From assembly GCA_041686915.1 (NCBI GenBank), contig JAWLDB010000008.1, positions 1 to 43,557 on the forward strand: 43,557 bases of DNA, read 5' to 3'. Positions 1 through 8,174 of the stretch are shown here, in pieces (the first letter of the stretch is position 1; each line of letters starts with the position of its first letter). The DNA is from JAWLDB01 sp041686915 (GTDB lineage Bacteria; Bacillota; UBA994; UBA5500). The notes under the pieces were generated by a model. It was not told the origin of the DNA and did no database searches. It saw nothing but the letters and a program-made list of their open reading frames with translations. Position numbers and translations under genes: made by a program.

Positions 1-420
1 GAACTGCTCACTGGAGAGGAAGCGGACAGTGTCTTCTTTGAACATGTCCGGCTTACCAGCGGCCAGGTAACCCTGACGCACGATTTCCTGTGCAATCGGG
101 AAAACAACAGGAGTGCGGATGGTGACGATTAGCTCTGTGTTGTACTTGGCTGTCAACTCAGTGACAAAGCCGAGTATCTCCATACCAGCGAAGGTCTGGG
201 GAGCAACGTCATCGGTGATACCACCGATACCAGGGGTGAAATGGACTGGCTTACCCATTTCAGTCGCGCGACCGACAGCTTCTTCAACGGAGTCCAGACC
301 AGCGATGCGGCGGATGTGAGGAGTCCATTTGCCGGAGCGGGAAAGGCTCACACACACCAGAGCAGCGACAGCCATAAAGACTTCCAAGAAGAATAGGAAC
401 TTGAGACCGTGAAATTCCAT
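1..420 (-). CDS. DUF6754-like membrane protein, partial (paralogue of 3048-3830)
   Basis: The minus strand carries an open reading frame that starts at ATG 420 and leaves the window at position 1 after 140 codons. An AAAGGAGGTG ribosome binding site lies just upstream. Residues about 5-27 form one hydrophobic N-terminal helix, followed by a soluble domain. From residue 28 on, the protein is almost identical to the N-terminal half of the product of 3048-3830 (about 97 of 112 positions by my hand alignment), while the membrane helix is clearly different. I recognise the family as probably DUF6754, a protein family of unknown function. Terminators at 678-790 separate it from the operon to its right, so it seems to begin a second operon to the left. 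Function is unknown. Confidence 0.75.
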   Translation of the reverse strand, partial: MEFHGLKFLFFLEVFMAVAALVCVSLSRSGKWTPHIRRIAGLDSVEEAVGRATEMGKPVHFTPGIGGITDDVAPQTFAGMEILGFVTELTAKYNTELIVTIRTPVVFPIAQEIVRQGYLAAGKPDMFKEDTVRFLSSEQF

Positions 421-677
421 TAGTTTGCACCTCCTTTCATTTGCAGCGGTGAACACTCACCACTCTAATTAAGTATTATGCGAGTAGTCATACTATTCCT
501 GCTTATATCCGACATTATTTTTAGAAAATTTGTAGTACTGCAAATGATTTAACAACTATGTTTGATTTTGTTATTTTCGTTAGAATGTATGAATTTACCG
601 AAACCTGGAAGGTGCGGCCAACTCAATTTTCGCCTCTCTTAATGGTGGGGCATTTGGCTGGCTGACGTTGTTTGTTG
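421..677. other. Leader region of the left DUF6754-like operon
   Basis: This AT-rich stretch lies between the hairpin at 678-727 and the gene that starts at 420 on the minus strand. It should hold the promoter and untranslated leader of that gene. I found no convincing -35/-10 pair; the best -10-like string on the minus strand is CATAAT near 476-481, without a recognisable -35. I see no further coding sequence. Confidence 0.3.
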
Positions 678-727
678 CATAATCAAAAGAGACCTTAGAG
701 CAAAGTCTAAGGCCTCTTTTGATTATG
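678..727. terminator. Long near-perfect inverted repeat, bidirectional terminator-like
   Basis: The two arms (678-699 and 706-727) pair over 22 bases with one A/C mismatch around a 6-base loop. Each strand has a run of four T in the distal arm, so it may stop transcription from either side. It sits between two paralogous operons in the same orientation. Confidence 0.55.
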
Positions 728-761
728 CTGGTAGGTTGTATATCCTGCGGGCAAGCTGGGC

Positions 762-790
762 AAAAAAAAACCCCAGACTGACGTCTAGGG
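762..790 (-). terminator. Rho-independent terminator of the four-gene membrane operon
   Basis: On the minus strand, CCCTAGAC pairs with GTCTGGGG (one G-U pair) around a four-base loop and is followed directly by nine T. It lies 30 bases past the stop codon of the last gene (820-1428). Confidence 0.85.
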
Positions 791-819
791 CGAGTTTCCG
801 TTCGATATATCTTTTTACT

Positions 820-1428
820 CTATCCGAGTAATCCGAGCCATCCACCGAGAATATCCTGCAAAGCACCGAGCATCAGGGAGATACGTCCCATAACCACGTT
901 ACCGAAGGATACACCGAAGGTAACCATCATAATCCAACGGCCAAAGCTAGCACTGTGCTTGATTGCTCCCTTCTGCTCCATGGAGAAGAAGAAGTACAGC
1001 AGGATTGACAGTACACCGAAGACCATTACAACGTTGTTGACGCTGTTCAACGGGATCATGGTGGCCCTAATCTGCGCGAGGAACTGAGAGTTCACTACAC
1101 CGTAGATCGAAAGACCGGAACCGATACCGACAAGGAACGCCATACTCCAACGGCTAAGCCATGCGATGCTCTTGAAGAAGCGAGCGTATAGCAGGACGCC
1201 AAGGATAATCGGGATAATGAGTACGAACTCGCCTTCCTGTAAGATAGGCCTGATAGCACGCTTAACAATGTTGTCAATGTTGACGCCGATGGCGTAACCA
1301 GCTGCGGAACCTACGTACAGATGCTCGAAGGCGCGGTATATCGGGTTCTCCTTGAATGCGAAGGAGAAGATAGCGATCATGCCGAATGCCGAAAACCATA
1401 CCCACGGGTTGCTGGAAATGTTCATCAT
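820..1428 (-). CDS. Six-helix membrane protein, fourth gene of the DUF6754-like operon
   Basis: The product has 202 residues and about six hydrophobic segments (near residues 9-24, 35-55, 68-84, 92-112, 127-145 and 165-190). Short charged loops such as KENPIYR connect them. I do not recognise a named family and see no catalytic motif. It is the last gene of a minus-strand operon, 49 bases behind the 272-aa protein gene and just ahead of a strong terminator. Its ribosome binding site GAGGAGGTGAC is close to perfect. Two ATG codons are adjacent at the start, so the first residue is uncertain by one. Its constant position beside the other three genes suggests a subunit of a common membrane assembly, which is inference. 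Confidence 0.7.
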   Translation of the reverse strand: MMNISSNPWVWFSAFGMIAIFSFAFKENPIYRAFEHLYVGSAAGYAIGVNIDNIVKRAIRPILQEGEFVLIIPIILGVLLYARFFKSIAWLSRWSMAFLVGIGSGLSIYGVVNSQFLAQIRATMIPLNSVNNVVMVFGVLSILLYFFFSMEQKGAIKHSASFGRWIMMVTFGVSFGNVVMGRISLMLGALQDILGGWLGLLG

Positions 1429-1477
1429 GTCACCTCCTCATCTTGAGTATTAGATGAAGTTATCCAACCCTTACGGT

Positions 1478-2296
1478 TTACTTTACTTTTTTGTCTAACA
1501 GGAATGCGATGTTACCAACGAGGATGAAGGCAATAATCGCCATGTGACCAAGGGACTGTGCGTCCATACCTGCTGCAGCAGTACCCGGTACACCGATGAG
1601 AATTTCGTACTCAGCGGCGCCACGGAGACCCTGGAGCAGACCGAGAACCTGACCAGACTGTACGAAAGGCATAGTCTGCGGAACGTTAACGGTAACAGCA
1701 CCAGCAGCAAGCTTAATTCCCAAGGGGCCTTGTACTTGGCGAACCCACTCGTTGATACCAGGGTTACCGGAAACGAAGTCGATAACCAGGGCGAAGTCAC
1801 GAGCGTCTTTGATGCCTTCCATAATCGGCATACCAGCGGTGTTCTTACCGCGGAAGTCGACCTTCACAGTACCAGGTACGTCGAAACCGAACTGACGGAT
1901 AGCTGTCTCACCACCAGAGACGAAGCCCAGGTTGACTACGTCAGTACCGTAGACAAGGCCTTGCTCTTCGTACTTCTTGAGGATCTGCTCGCCGTACATC
2001 GGACCAGCATCCCAGAAGGATACCATAGCCATCTTTACGCCCTTCTTGTAAAGGTGTTCAGCAACGGCTACTGCCTGCGGATGAACGTCAGGTGATCCAC
2101 CTGGAGAGTAGTCGAGAGACATCAGTACAACGTCACCAGGCTGCAAGCTTTCGACGAGATTGTAAACGTCTTCTGTAAGCGGGCTGATCGACAGCGGAAT
2201 ACCGAGAGGGTTAATCAGCGGAATTGCCAATGCCAACAGCACGATTACGTAAATGACCCTACGGTCAATGTTCTGCAATTTGCTGAGGAAGCTCAC
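1478..2296 (-). CDS. Membrane-anchored alpha/beta protein, third gene of the DUF6754-like operon
   Basis: The product has 272 residues. A hydrophobic segment near residues 14-36 and a second near 246-266 flank a soluble domain of about 200 residues, so the soluble part is tethered at both ends. The soluble domain has regular alternating strand and helix patterns (for example GDVVLMSLDY and GVKMAMVSFW), like a Rossmann-type fold. I see no known nucleotide-binding or catalytic signature. The start is GTG, nine bases after an AAAGGAGG site. The two-anchor plan resembles that of the DUF6754-like protein in the same operon. Function is unknown. Confidence 0.72.
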   Translation of the reverse strand: MSFLSKLQNIDRRVIYVIVLLALAIPLINPLGIPLSISPLTEDVYNLVESLQPGDVVLMSLDYSPGGSPDVHPQAVAVAEHLYKKGVKMAMVSFWDAGPMYGEQILKKYEEQGLVYGTDVVNLGFVSGGETAIRQFGFDVPGTVKVDFRGKNTAGMPIMEGIKDARDFALVIDFVSGNPGINEWVRQVQGPLGIKLAAGAVTVNVPQTMPFVQSGQVLGLLQGLRGAAEYEILIGVPGTAAAGMDAQSLGHMAIIAFILVGNIAFLLDKKVK

Positions 2297-2327
2297 TTCA
2301 AGGCACCTCCTTTCTTATAAGAGTAGA

Positions 2328-2978
2328 TTATTCTGCGCCACCAAGGTGACCGCGCTCAATACCAAGGAGAATACGCAGGGAGGTGGCAAAACCACCGATA
2401 GCGGCACCAATCATGATGGCACGCTGACCTGCAGTGTTAGGAATGTCCAGCAACCACTTAGCGATACCAGGGAACTGGTTCCACATAAGCTCACCAATCG
2501 GTGCACGGCCCAACATAACGAGCACAGCAGCAATCAGAAGCACGGTTGCTTCAGCACTACGCATACGGAAAGCACGGTAGGATGCGGATGCAATGTAGAA
2601 GCACAGAATGGCGAACATTGCAGCACCTAGCGGCGACATCACATAGTCGAACAGGTTTTGGTTGAGTTCAGCGGTAGCAGTACCTGGGTTGAGTCGGGCA
2701 ATTGTACCGATGATAGCAAAAGCGATTAGAGAACCAACCAGGATCAAGCTGTTGACCCAACCTGGACGCTGACGAGTGATGTTGTTACTGTGGATCTTCA
2801 TCAAGTTGACAGAAGCCAAACCGACAGCAAAAGCGGCTACGATAATAACCCAGTTACTGAGTTCTGAAGACCACTGCTGTATCAGACCGACTTCACCAGC
2901 ACCAATCTTGATGAAGTTGGTAAGCAGCATAATGATACCAACGACAAACGTAATGACTATAGGAACTTCTCGACGCAC
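2328..2978 (-). CDS. Six-helix membrane protein, second gene of the DUF6754-like operon
   Basis: The product has 216 residues and about six predicted transmembrane helices (near 5-23, 36-58, 75-96, 108-130, 142-160 and 188-208). A few charged residues sit in the loops and there is no catalytic motif I can identify. The start is GTG, eight bases after AAGGAGG. The gap to the next gene is 31 bases, so the genes are almost certainly co-transcribed. I do not recognise the family by name. With the 202-aa gene product it supplies about a dozen membrane helices to whatever complex the operon encodes. Confidence 0.7.
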   Translation of the reverse strand: MRREVPIVITFVVGIIMLLTNFIKIGAGEVGLIQQWSSELSNWVIIVAAFAVGLASVNLMKIHSNNITRQRPGWVNSLILVGSLIAFAIIGTIARLNPGTATAELNQNLFDYVMSPLGAAMFAILCFYIASASYRAFRMRSAEATVLLIAAVLVMLGRAPIGELMWNQFPGIAKWLLDIPNTAGQRAIMIGAAIGGFATSLRILLGIERGHLGGAE

Positions 2979-3047
2979 TTCTCACACCTCCTTCTTTTAA
3001 AAGTATCCGAGTCATGCGTCGGACCGCATTTAAGTCTAGAGTTTAGT

Positions 3048-3830
3048 TTACTTCTTCAGCAGGTCAACCAGCATCTGGCTGCCAGCTGTAGCCATCAAGG
3101 AACCAGCCAGGATTAGAGCCATGGTGATACCCTTGATAATGTCCTGACCACCGATAGAACCGAGCTTAACCTTGTCCTGGGACAGGTAAGCGCCACCAGC
3201 GTACAGTTCCTCACCGATCAGAGTGTAGTCACATGCAGCAACGAAGAACGGGATCTGTGCCATAGCAGCGGTACCAGCAACCTGGATTGCGCCGACCTGA
3301 GCACCGGCCTCAGCGAAGAGCAGAGACTCAGCCCAGAAAGCACCCATCATAATGTTGGCAGCAACTTTCTGACGATGGAAGATACCCATAACACCTGCGG
3401 CGTAAGCGAACTGCTCACTGGAGAGGAAGCGCACTGTGTCTTCCTTGAACATGTCCGGCTTACCAGCTGCAATGTAACCCTGACGAACGATTTCCTGAGC
3501 AATCGGGAAAACGTTAGGGATACGGATGGTAACGATCAACTCGGTGTTGTACTTCGCGGTCAGCTCTGTTACGAAACCGAGAACTTCGAGACCAGCAAAG
3601 GTCTGCGGAGCAACTTCTGCAGTAACGTCACCAAGACCGGGAGTGAAGTGAACCGGGTTGCCCATCTCTGTTGCACGACCTACAGCCTCTTCGATGGAGT
3701 CAAGACCAGCGATACGGCGGATGTTTGGCGTCCATGCACCGGACTTGGACAGGTTAACTGCCACGACGGTGATGATAGCCATAACGAGGGTTGTAGCAAA
3801 CAGGAAGTACGTTCCAGTCAAAAACGTCAT
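3048..3830 (-). CDS. DUF6754-like membrane protein, first gene of a four-gene operon
   Basis: The product has 260 residues: an N-terminal helix (about 8-28), a soluble domain, and a C-terminal hydrophobic helix (about 232-253). The start ATG follows AAAGGAGGTGAAACAGA, a near-perfect ribosome binding site. I believe this is a DUF6754 family protein of unknown function; the name is from memory of the family, not from a search. The soluble part is nearly identical to that of the partial gene at 1-420, which points to a recent duplication or strong constraint. All genes in this operon share very strong ribosome binding sites and a narrow codon choice (many GGT, GCT, ATC, AAG, CTG codons), which suggests abundant products. 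Confidence 0.72.
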   Translation of the reverse strand: MTFLTGTYFLFATTLVMAIITVVAVNLSKSGAWTPNIRRIAGLDSIEEAVGRATEMGNPVHFTPGLGDVTAEVAPQTFAGLEVLGFVTELTAKYNTELIVTIRIPNVFPIAQEIVRQGYIAAGKPDMFKEDTVRFLSSEQFAYAAGVMGIFHRQKVAANIMMGAFWAESLLFAEAGAQVGAIQVAGTAAMAQIPFFVAACDYTLIGEELYAGGAYLSQDKVKLGSIGGQDIIKGITMALILAGSLMATAGSQMLVDLLKK

Positions 3831-4347
3831 TCTGTTTCACCTCCTTTCAGGTCAGAGTGTGGACAAACTTTATTGTTCGTCTATATGACAATTTCGACAC
3901 CTTGTGACAATCTCCTTCTAAAGTTCAGGAGAAATGAAATGTTTTTTCGCTTTTGTAGACAACTTACGCTTTCATGTTGACGAATAGACCATTGTCAGTC
4001 AACTCAGTCTAGTGACAATTTTCGCACTAATGCATAGCCAGCGTCAATACTGTATCTCTAGTTTACATAACACACTTCGTCTTGGCAATGGTAATTTGCG
4101 GTGACATCTGCTGCACTGATGTCGCGACGGGTGTGCACTTAGTATGTTAAGGGATGATGAACGTCTGACGCAATGGAAGTTATTGCACTAATCTGATACG
4201 CCCGACAAAGTGGTCAACAGAAAGCCCGTGCCAGCCGGCTTTGTGACTAACATATAAGCAAATGTAGTATGAGCGTTCGTCAGACATACAGCATGGCGAC
4301 TGCAGTCTGTGTCAAGCTTGTTTATAGAAAGTGAGTTCCCTAAAACA
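3831..4347. other. Long non-coding region upstream of the DUF6754-like operon, with TGACAAT repeats
   Basis: No gene is visible in about 500 bases. The part nearest the operon holds several copies of a short word: TGACAATTTCGACAC at 3886-3900, TGACAATTTTCGCAC at 4013-4027, GTGACAATC at 3904-3912, and an inverted ATTGTCA at 3991-3997. Read on the minus strand these give TTGTCA, which resembles a -35 element, but I could not place a good -10 at the right spacing. They may be operator sites. The rest shows only a small GC hairpin at 4221-4243. Confidence 0.4.
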
Positions 4348-4385
4348 GCAAAAAAACAGCGCCCGCTGAAGACGCTGTTTTAAAA
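4348..4385 (-). terminator. Rho-independent terminator of the diguanylate cyclase gene
   Basis: On the minus strand AAAACAGCG (4381-4373) pairs with CGCTGTTTT (4361-4353) and the T tract extends to seven. It lies about 40 bases past the stop codon at 4422. Confidence 0.85.
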
Positions 4386-4421
4386 GCTAATAGCACATGG
4401 TGGCCGTTTGCATATAGCTGT

Positions 4422-6449
4422 CTAATTACCACGCATCAAACTGACGCGATTTCTGCCGCCCTGCTTGGCCGCATACATGGCCTCATCCGCAGCCTTGAAC
4501 AGTTGCTCTGGAGTTTTGGCGTCATCGGGAAAGACTGCAACACCTATGCTAACGGTAGCCGCCACTTTGCCACCTTCAGTGGTTAGATAATGGTCTGCCA
4601 CTGACTCTCTAATGCGCTCAGCTATGATGTGAGCAGCATGCCGGCTTGCGCCAGGCAACACGACCATAAACTCATCTCCGGCGTACCTGGCTGCAAGGTC
4701 GGTGGTACGTATCTGGCTGCGAATAATCGATGCCAAAGTCACGATGTGCTCGTCGCCGGCCGGATGGCCATAGCGGTCGTTAATCTGTTTAAGACTGTCT
4801 GAGTCGATCATCAGCAAACTAACCTGCCCGTTACTTTCAGCTGCTACGCTCAACATATGCTCAAGCTCTTGATAGAATCTGCGCGCATTCGCTAATCCCG
4901 TCATGCTGTCGGTTAAGGAGAGCTCGCGTGTCCGCTCATACAAGCGGACGTTGGAGAGAACCACCGCGGCCTGACTGGCAACTGTCTCTAGAAGCTGCAC
5001 ATGCTCATCCGAATAAGCTTGCACCTCATAGCTCTGGCCAGAAACAGCACCAATCACACGCTGTCCAATTTTCATTGGCACCACTAGCATGGACTGTACA
5101 AAACGGGTTGTATCGCCGAGGAAGCTAACACCCGGAATATTGCGGCTGTCTATATTCCATAGTACGGGCTTGCCGCTCTTAATTGCCCTTGATGTAGGAC
5201 CATTGTTGATCTGCATAGCGGCTGGCGGATAGCGTTTGCCTCCGTCGTACAGATAGCGGATATCAACGTGATCACCGCGCGCATCATATAAGGCCACAAA
5301 AAACGCATCAATGGACATAACTTTTGAGACTTCACGATACATTGTTTCAAACAATTGCTCCATATCCAGATTTGCAGACAAGCTGCGACCAATCTCGTTA
5401 AGCAGAAGCAAATGAGAATTGCGCTTTTGCAGCTGACTATACAGCCTAGCGCCACTCATGGACAACGATAATGACGAGGCCAAACTTTGCAGAGTCTGCC
5501 CTTCATGACTAGTAAAACACCTTCTGTCACGAGAACGCACAAACAATAATGCACCTTGTCTAGAATGCTCTCCTTGTAGCGACAGGGCTGCAGCAAGCGC
5601 ACTGATCCAGCCTTCTGTAGTAGGACTGTTCCAATTGTGGACGCCTGGGTTAGCCAGAACGTGTCCAAGTGGTGCATCGGCAGCTTCTATCCAGATCCCC
5701 TGCCAATCTGCCAAGGTGCCGACGGCCTGCTCAACCTGCATTGCCTGTCCATCTGGGAGGGCAGCTAGTGCTCCATCTGCTTGCAATAGTTGCAGCCCTT
5801 CGCTTAGAACCAACTGCAAAGCGCCTTCCTGGTCTAACTGTGCTAACAGGCTCTGGTTGATTGATGACAATTGCTCGGTAAAACGCAATTGCTGCAAGTG
5901 TTCTTGTTGTTCGCGTCTGAGCAATGAAAGATGCAGTCGTATTCTTTCCCCCCAAAGGCCACATCCTGTTCCGACCAGTAACAAACAGCTGGACTTGAAC
6001 CAGAATACCAGCCAGTCGTGCAGCGTTGCCATGTGTGCAATCGTGGCAAAAAGATATGTCACGCATGAAACAAGGGCTGTAGAAACGCTGAGCAGTATGC
6101 CTCCGTAGGGACTGATCAGCATCAACTGAACAAAATAGAGCAAGTAGGCGGTGCTGTGCAGCCTCCCTGTAGACGCAATACTCCAGAAAATCAACAGCTG
6201 ATCAATAGCGAGCAGCAATATATTCAATAAGGGAAGTCTTTTTCTGAAGTGCCAGCCTAAAGCGTACACCAGCAGATAACCGAGGATTACTGCCGAAAAC
6301 TCCTGGCTTTTTGCAGGATAAGCCATCACCAGGAATATAGCTGTTATTACAAAGGCTGTAGAACGCAGGACCATAACACTCAGATTGGTAGTGGCATCAC
6401 CAGCCCCGCCGAAGGCGGTATTCAATCCACGTCGAAAGCTCACTTCCAC
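4422..6449 (-). CDS. Membrane-bound GAF-GGDEF diguanylate cyclase
   Basis: The 675-aa protein should make cyclic di-GMP from two GTP at the membrane. Residues about 25-185 hold six hydrophobic segments, followed by a weak GAF-like region (about 195-335), a clearer GAF domain (about 355-500) and a C-terminal GGDEF domain (about 510-670). The signature is AGDEF at residues 590-594, a variant seen in active cyclases, and the inhibitory-site motif RTTD (581-584) sits five residues before it, so product inhibition is expected. The start is GTG 6449 after GGGAGGTG; a second in-frame GTG two codons later is possible. The gene is monocistronic, with its own terminator. The input signal is unknown. 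Confidence 0.92.
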   Translation of the reverse strand: MEVSFRRGLNTAFGGAGDATTNLSVMVLRSTAFVITAIFLVMAYPAKSQEFSAVILGYLLVYALGWHFRKRLPLLNILLLAIDQLLIFWSIASTGRLHSTAYLLYFVQLMLISPYGGILLSVSTALVSCVTYLFATIAHMATLHDWLVFWFKSSCLLLVGTGCGLWGERIRLHLSLLRREQQEHLQQLRFTEQLSSINQSLLAQLDQEGALQLVLSEGLQLLQADGALAALPDGQAMQVEQAVGTLADWQGIWIEAADAPLGHVLANPGVHNWNSPTTEGWISALAAALSLQGEHSRQGALLFVRSRDRRCFTSHEGQTLQSLASSLSLSMSGARLYSQLQKRNSHLLLLNEIGRSLSANLDMEQLFETMYREVSKVMSIDAFFVALYDARGDHVDIRYLYDGGKRYPPAAMQINNGPTSRAIKSGKPVLWNIDSRNIPGVSFLGDTTRFVQSMLVVPMKIGQRVIGAVSGQSYEVQAYSDEHVQLLETVASQAAVVLSNVRLYERTRELSLTDSMTGLANARRFYQELEHMLSVAAESNGQVSLLMIDSDSLKQINDRYGHPAGDEHIVTLASIIRSQIRTTDLAARYAGDEFMVVLPGASRHAAHIIAERIRESVADHYLTTEGGKVAATVSIGVAVFPDDAKTPEQLFKAADEAMYAAKQGGRNRVSLMRGN

Positions 6450-6659
6450 TAAGCACCTCCCGCTGCCAGCATTACAGAGATGCTTATGTAGTTCGTTTAT
6501 CAGTCATATTATTCCTTTTTTTCAGTCAATAAAGTTTCCCTGAGGTGGATATTCGGCAGCAGAAATATGCCAGCAGCATAAGCAGAACAATGTAGCAGGA
6601 ACCTGACTATGCGAGCCGAACTATTATTAAGGTAGCCGAATGAATTAAGGAGGGGTCAA

Positions 6660-7970
6660 ATGGACACACAGACACTTAAAGAACGAGTATTGGCAGCCAT
6701 TGATGCCAGGCGAGACGAAATCATTGCCCTTGGGGAAAAAATCCGGGTGAATCCGGAGCTCGGATACAAAGAACACCAAACAGCCGCAATGGTGCATGAC
6801 GTCTACGAGCAACTACGCCTGAAGTACCGGTCAGGTTTAGCTATCACCGGGTCAAAAGCTGAGTTGCCAGGGGCTGACAACAAGGTCCGCCTGGCCGTTA
6901 TGGGTGAGCTTGATGCCGTCGTATGTCCGGAGCATCCAGACGCCAACCTGGAAACAGGTGCCGCCCATTCCTGCGGGCACAATGCACAGATCGCAGCGAT
7001 GCTAGGCATGGCCATGGGACTGATTGATGCTAACGCTATGCCAGAGCTAGCTGGCGATGTAGTACTGATGGCAGTACCAGCGGAAGAACCGGTTGAGATT
7101 GAGTGGCGTGAACGCTTGCGCAGACAAGGCAAAATCAGCTTCCTGGGTGGCAAGCAGGAGTTAATCGCCTTGGGAGAGCTGGATGATATCGATATGACAG
7201 TGATGTTCCACAGCACCAGCACCCAGCCAGGCAGAAAAGCGGCAGTCGGCGGAACTGCCAACGGTTTCGTCGCCAAGTTTATACAGTATAAAGGCAGGGA
7301 AGCGCACGCCGGTGGAGCGCCACACGCAGGGGTAAACGCCCTGAACGCTGCAATACTGGGACTCCAGGGCATCCATGCTAATCGCGAAACCTTCAAGGAT
7401 CATGACACAATCCGCATCCATCCGATCATCACCAAGGGCGGCGATCTGGTGAACATCATCCCGGCCGATGTACGCATGGAAACGTATGTGCGCGGCAAAA
7501 CGATGGACGCCATCCTCGATGCCAGCAAGAAGGTCAACCGTGCGCTCAGCGCAGGTGCAATGGCTGTCGGGGCTGAGGTGGAAATCACCGAAATCCCAGG
7601 TTTCCTGCCCCGTGTCAATAATGTGCAGATGAGCGAGTTGTTCAGAGCAAACCTTATCCAGCTGCTGGGTGAGGAGAACGTCGCAACCGGAGGACATGGA
7701 ACAGGGTCCAGCGATATCGGTGACGTAATGCACATCATGCCGGCTATTCACCCATACGTTGGTGGAGCCAAGGGAGCCGGCCATACTAAGGATTATGTAG
7801 TGGATGACCCGGAACTGTTCTACATCGTCCCGGCTAAGGCGATGGCTATGACTGTAATCGATCTGCTCGCTAACGGAGCCCAAGCAGCCTTATCAGTTAA
7901 GGATAATTACCCATCGCTGATGACCAAGGATGAATATCTGAAAATGTGGAAGGAATTCTGCGAACAGTAG
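6660..7970 (+). CDS. M20 family metallo-amidohydrolase (AbgB/HipO-like)
   Basis: The 436-aa product belongs to the M20 peptidase family, probably the M20D amidohydrolases that cleave N-acyl amino acids, hippurate or p-aminobenzoyl-glutamate. The sequence shows the metal-site motifs GELDAV and AAHSCGHNAQ near residues 83-106, the lid-domain signature GREAHAGGAPHAGVNALNA, and a C-terminal segment GGHGTGSSDIGDV that matches the family's third metal-ligand region. The start ATG follows AAGGAGGGGTCAA. The exact substrate cannot be told from the sequence. It is a single-gene unit followed by the hairpin terminator at 8055-8087. Confidence 0.88.
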   Translation: MDTQTLKERVLAAIDARRDEIIALGEKIRVNPELGYKEHQTAAMVHDVYEQLRLKYRSGLAITGSKAELPGADNKVRLAVMGELDAVVCPEHPDANLETGAAHSCGHNAQIAAMLGMAMGLIDANAMPELAGDVVLMAVPAEEPVEIEWRERLRRQGKISFLGGKQELIALGELDDIDMTVMFHSTSTQPGRKAAVGGTANGFVAKFIQYKGREAHAGGAPHAGVNALNAAILGLQGIHANRETFKDHDTIRIHPIITKGGDLVNIIPADVRMETYVRGKTMDAILDASKKVNRALSAGAMAVGAEVEITEIPGFLPRVNNVQMSELFRANLIQLLGEENVATGGHGTGSSDIGDVMHIMPAIHPYVGGAKGAGHTKDYVVDDPELFYIVPAKAMAMTVIDLLANGAQAALSVKDNYPSLMTKDEYLKMWKEFCEQ

Positions 7971-8005
7971 GCCAGGGGCGGAACATGTACCGCCGCCACT
8001 AGGTC

Positions 8006-8030
8006 GTAGGGGATGGACCCTGTCCATCCC
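8006..8030 (+). repeat. REP-like repeat, copy A
   Basis: GTAGGGGATGGACCCTGTCC and the bases after it form a dyad (GGATGGAC cct GTCCATCC). Two related copies in the opposite orientation lie at 8108-8131 and 8151-8174. The pattern GTAGGG, then a GGACCCTGTCC core, recurs in all three. Confidence 0.55.
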
Positions 8031-8054
8031 GAGCAAAACATTGCAGAATCAAGA

Positions 8055-8087
8055 GTGCGGAAGCCGGATGGCTTCCGCACATTTTTT
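8055..8087 (+). terminator. Rho-independent terminator of the M20 amidohydrolase gene
   Basis: A perfect 11-bp stem (GTGCGGAAGCC with GGCTTCCGCAC, 8055-8065 and 8070-8080) with a four-base loop is followed by ATTTTTT. The stem lies between oppositely oriented REP-like repeats. Confidence 0.85.
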
Positions 8088-8107
8088 CATGCATTTCCAC
8101 CCGGGCG

Positions 8108-8131
8108 GGGCGGACAGGGTCCGACCCTACG
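8108..8131 (-). repeat. REP-like repeat, copy B
   Basis: Read on the minus strand it gives GTAGGGTCGGACCCTGTCCG followed by CCCC, matching copy A (8006-8030) in the outer GTAGGG and the GGACCCTGTCC core. It is inverted relative to copy A. Confidence 0.55.
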
Positions 8132-8150
8132 TCGGGGTTACGGTTTAGGT

Positions 8151-8174
8151 CGGACAGGGTTCGACCACTACTCG
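8151..8174 (-). repeat. REP-like repeat, copy C, overlapping the murA stop codon
   Basis: On the minus strand it reads GTAGTGGTCGAACCCTGTCC then GACC, a more diverged copy of the same element. It overlaps the last codons of the murA-like gene, so the repeat may supply the present stop codon. Confidence 0.45.

Noticed and set aside
4221..4243. AAAGCC/GGCTTT hairpin as a terminator or small RNA
   Set aside because: The stem is only six bases with a ten-base loop and no T tract.
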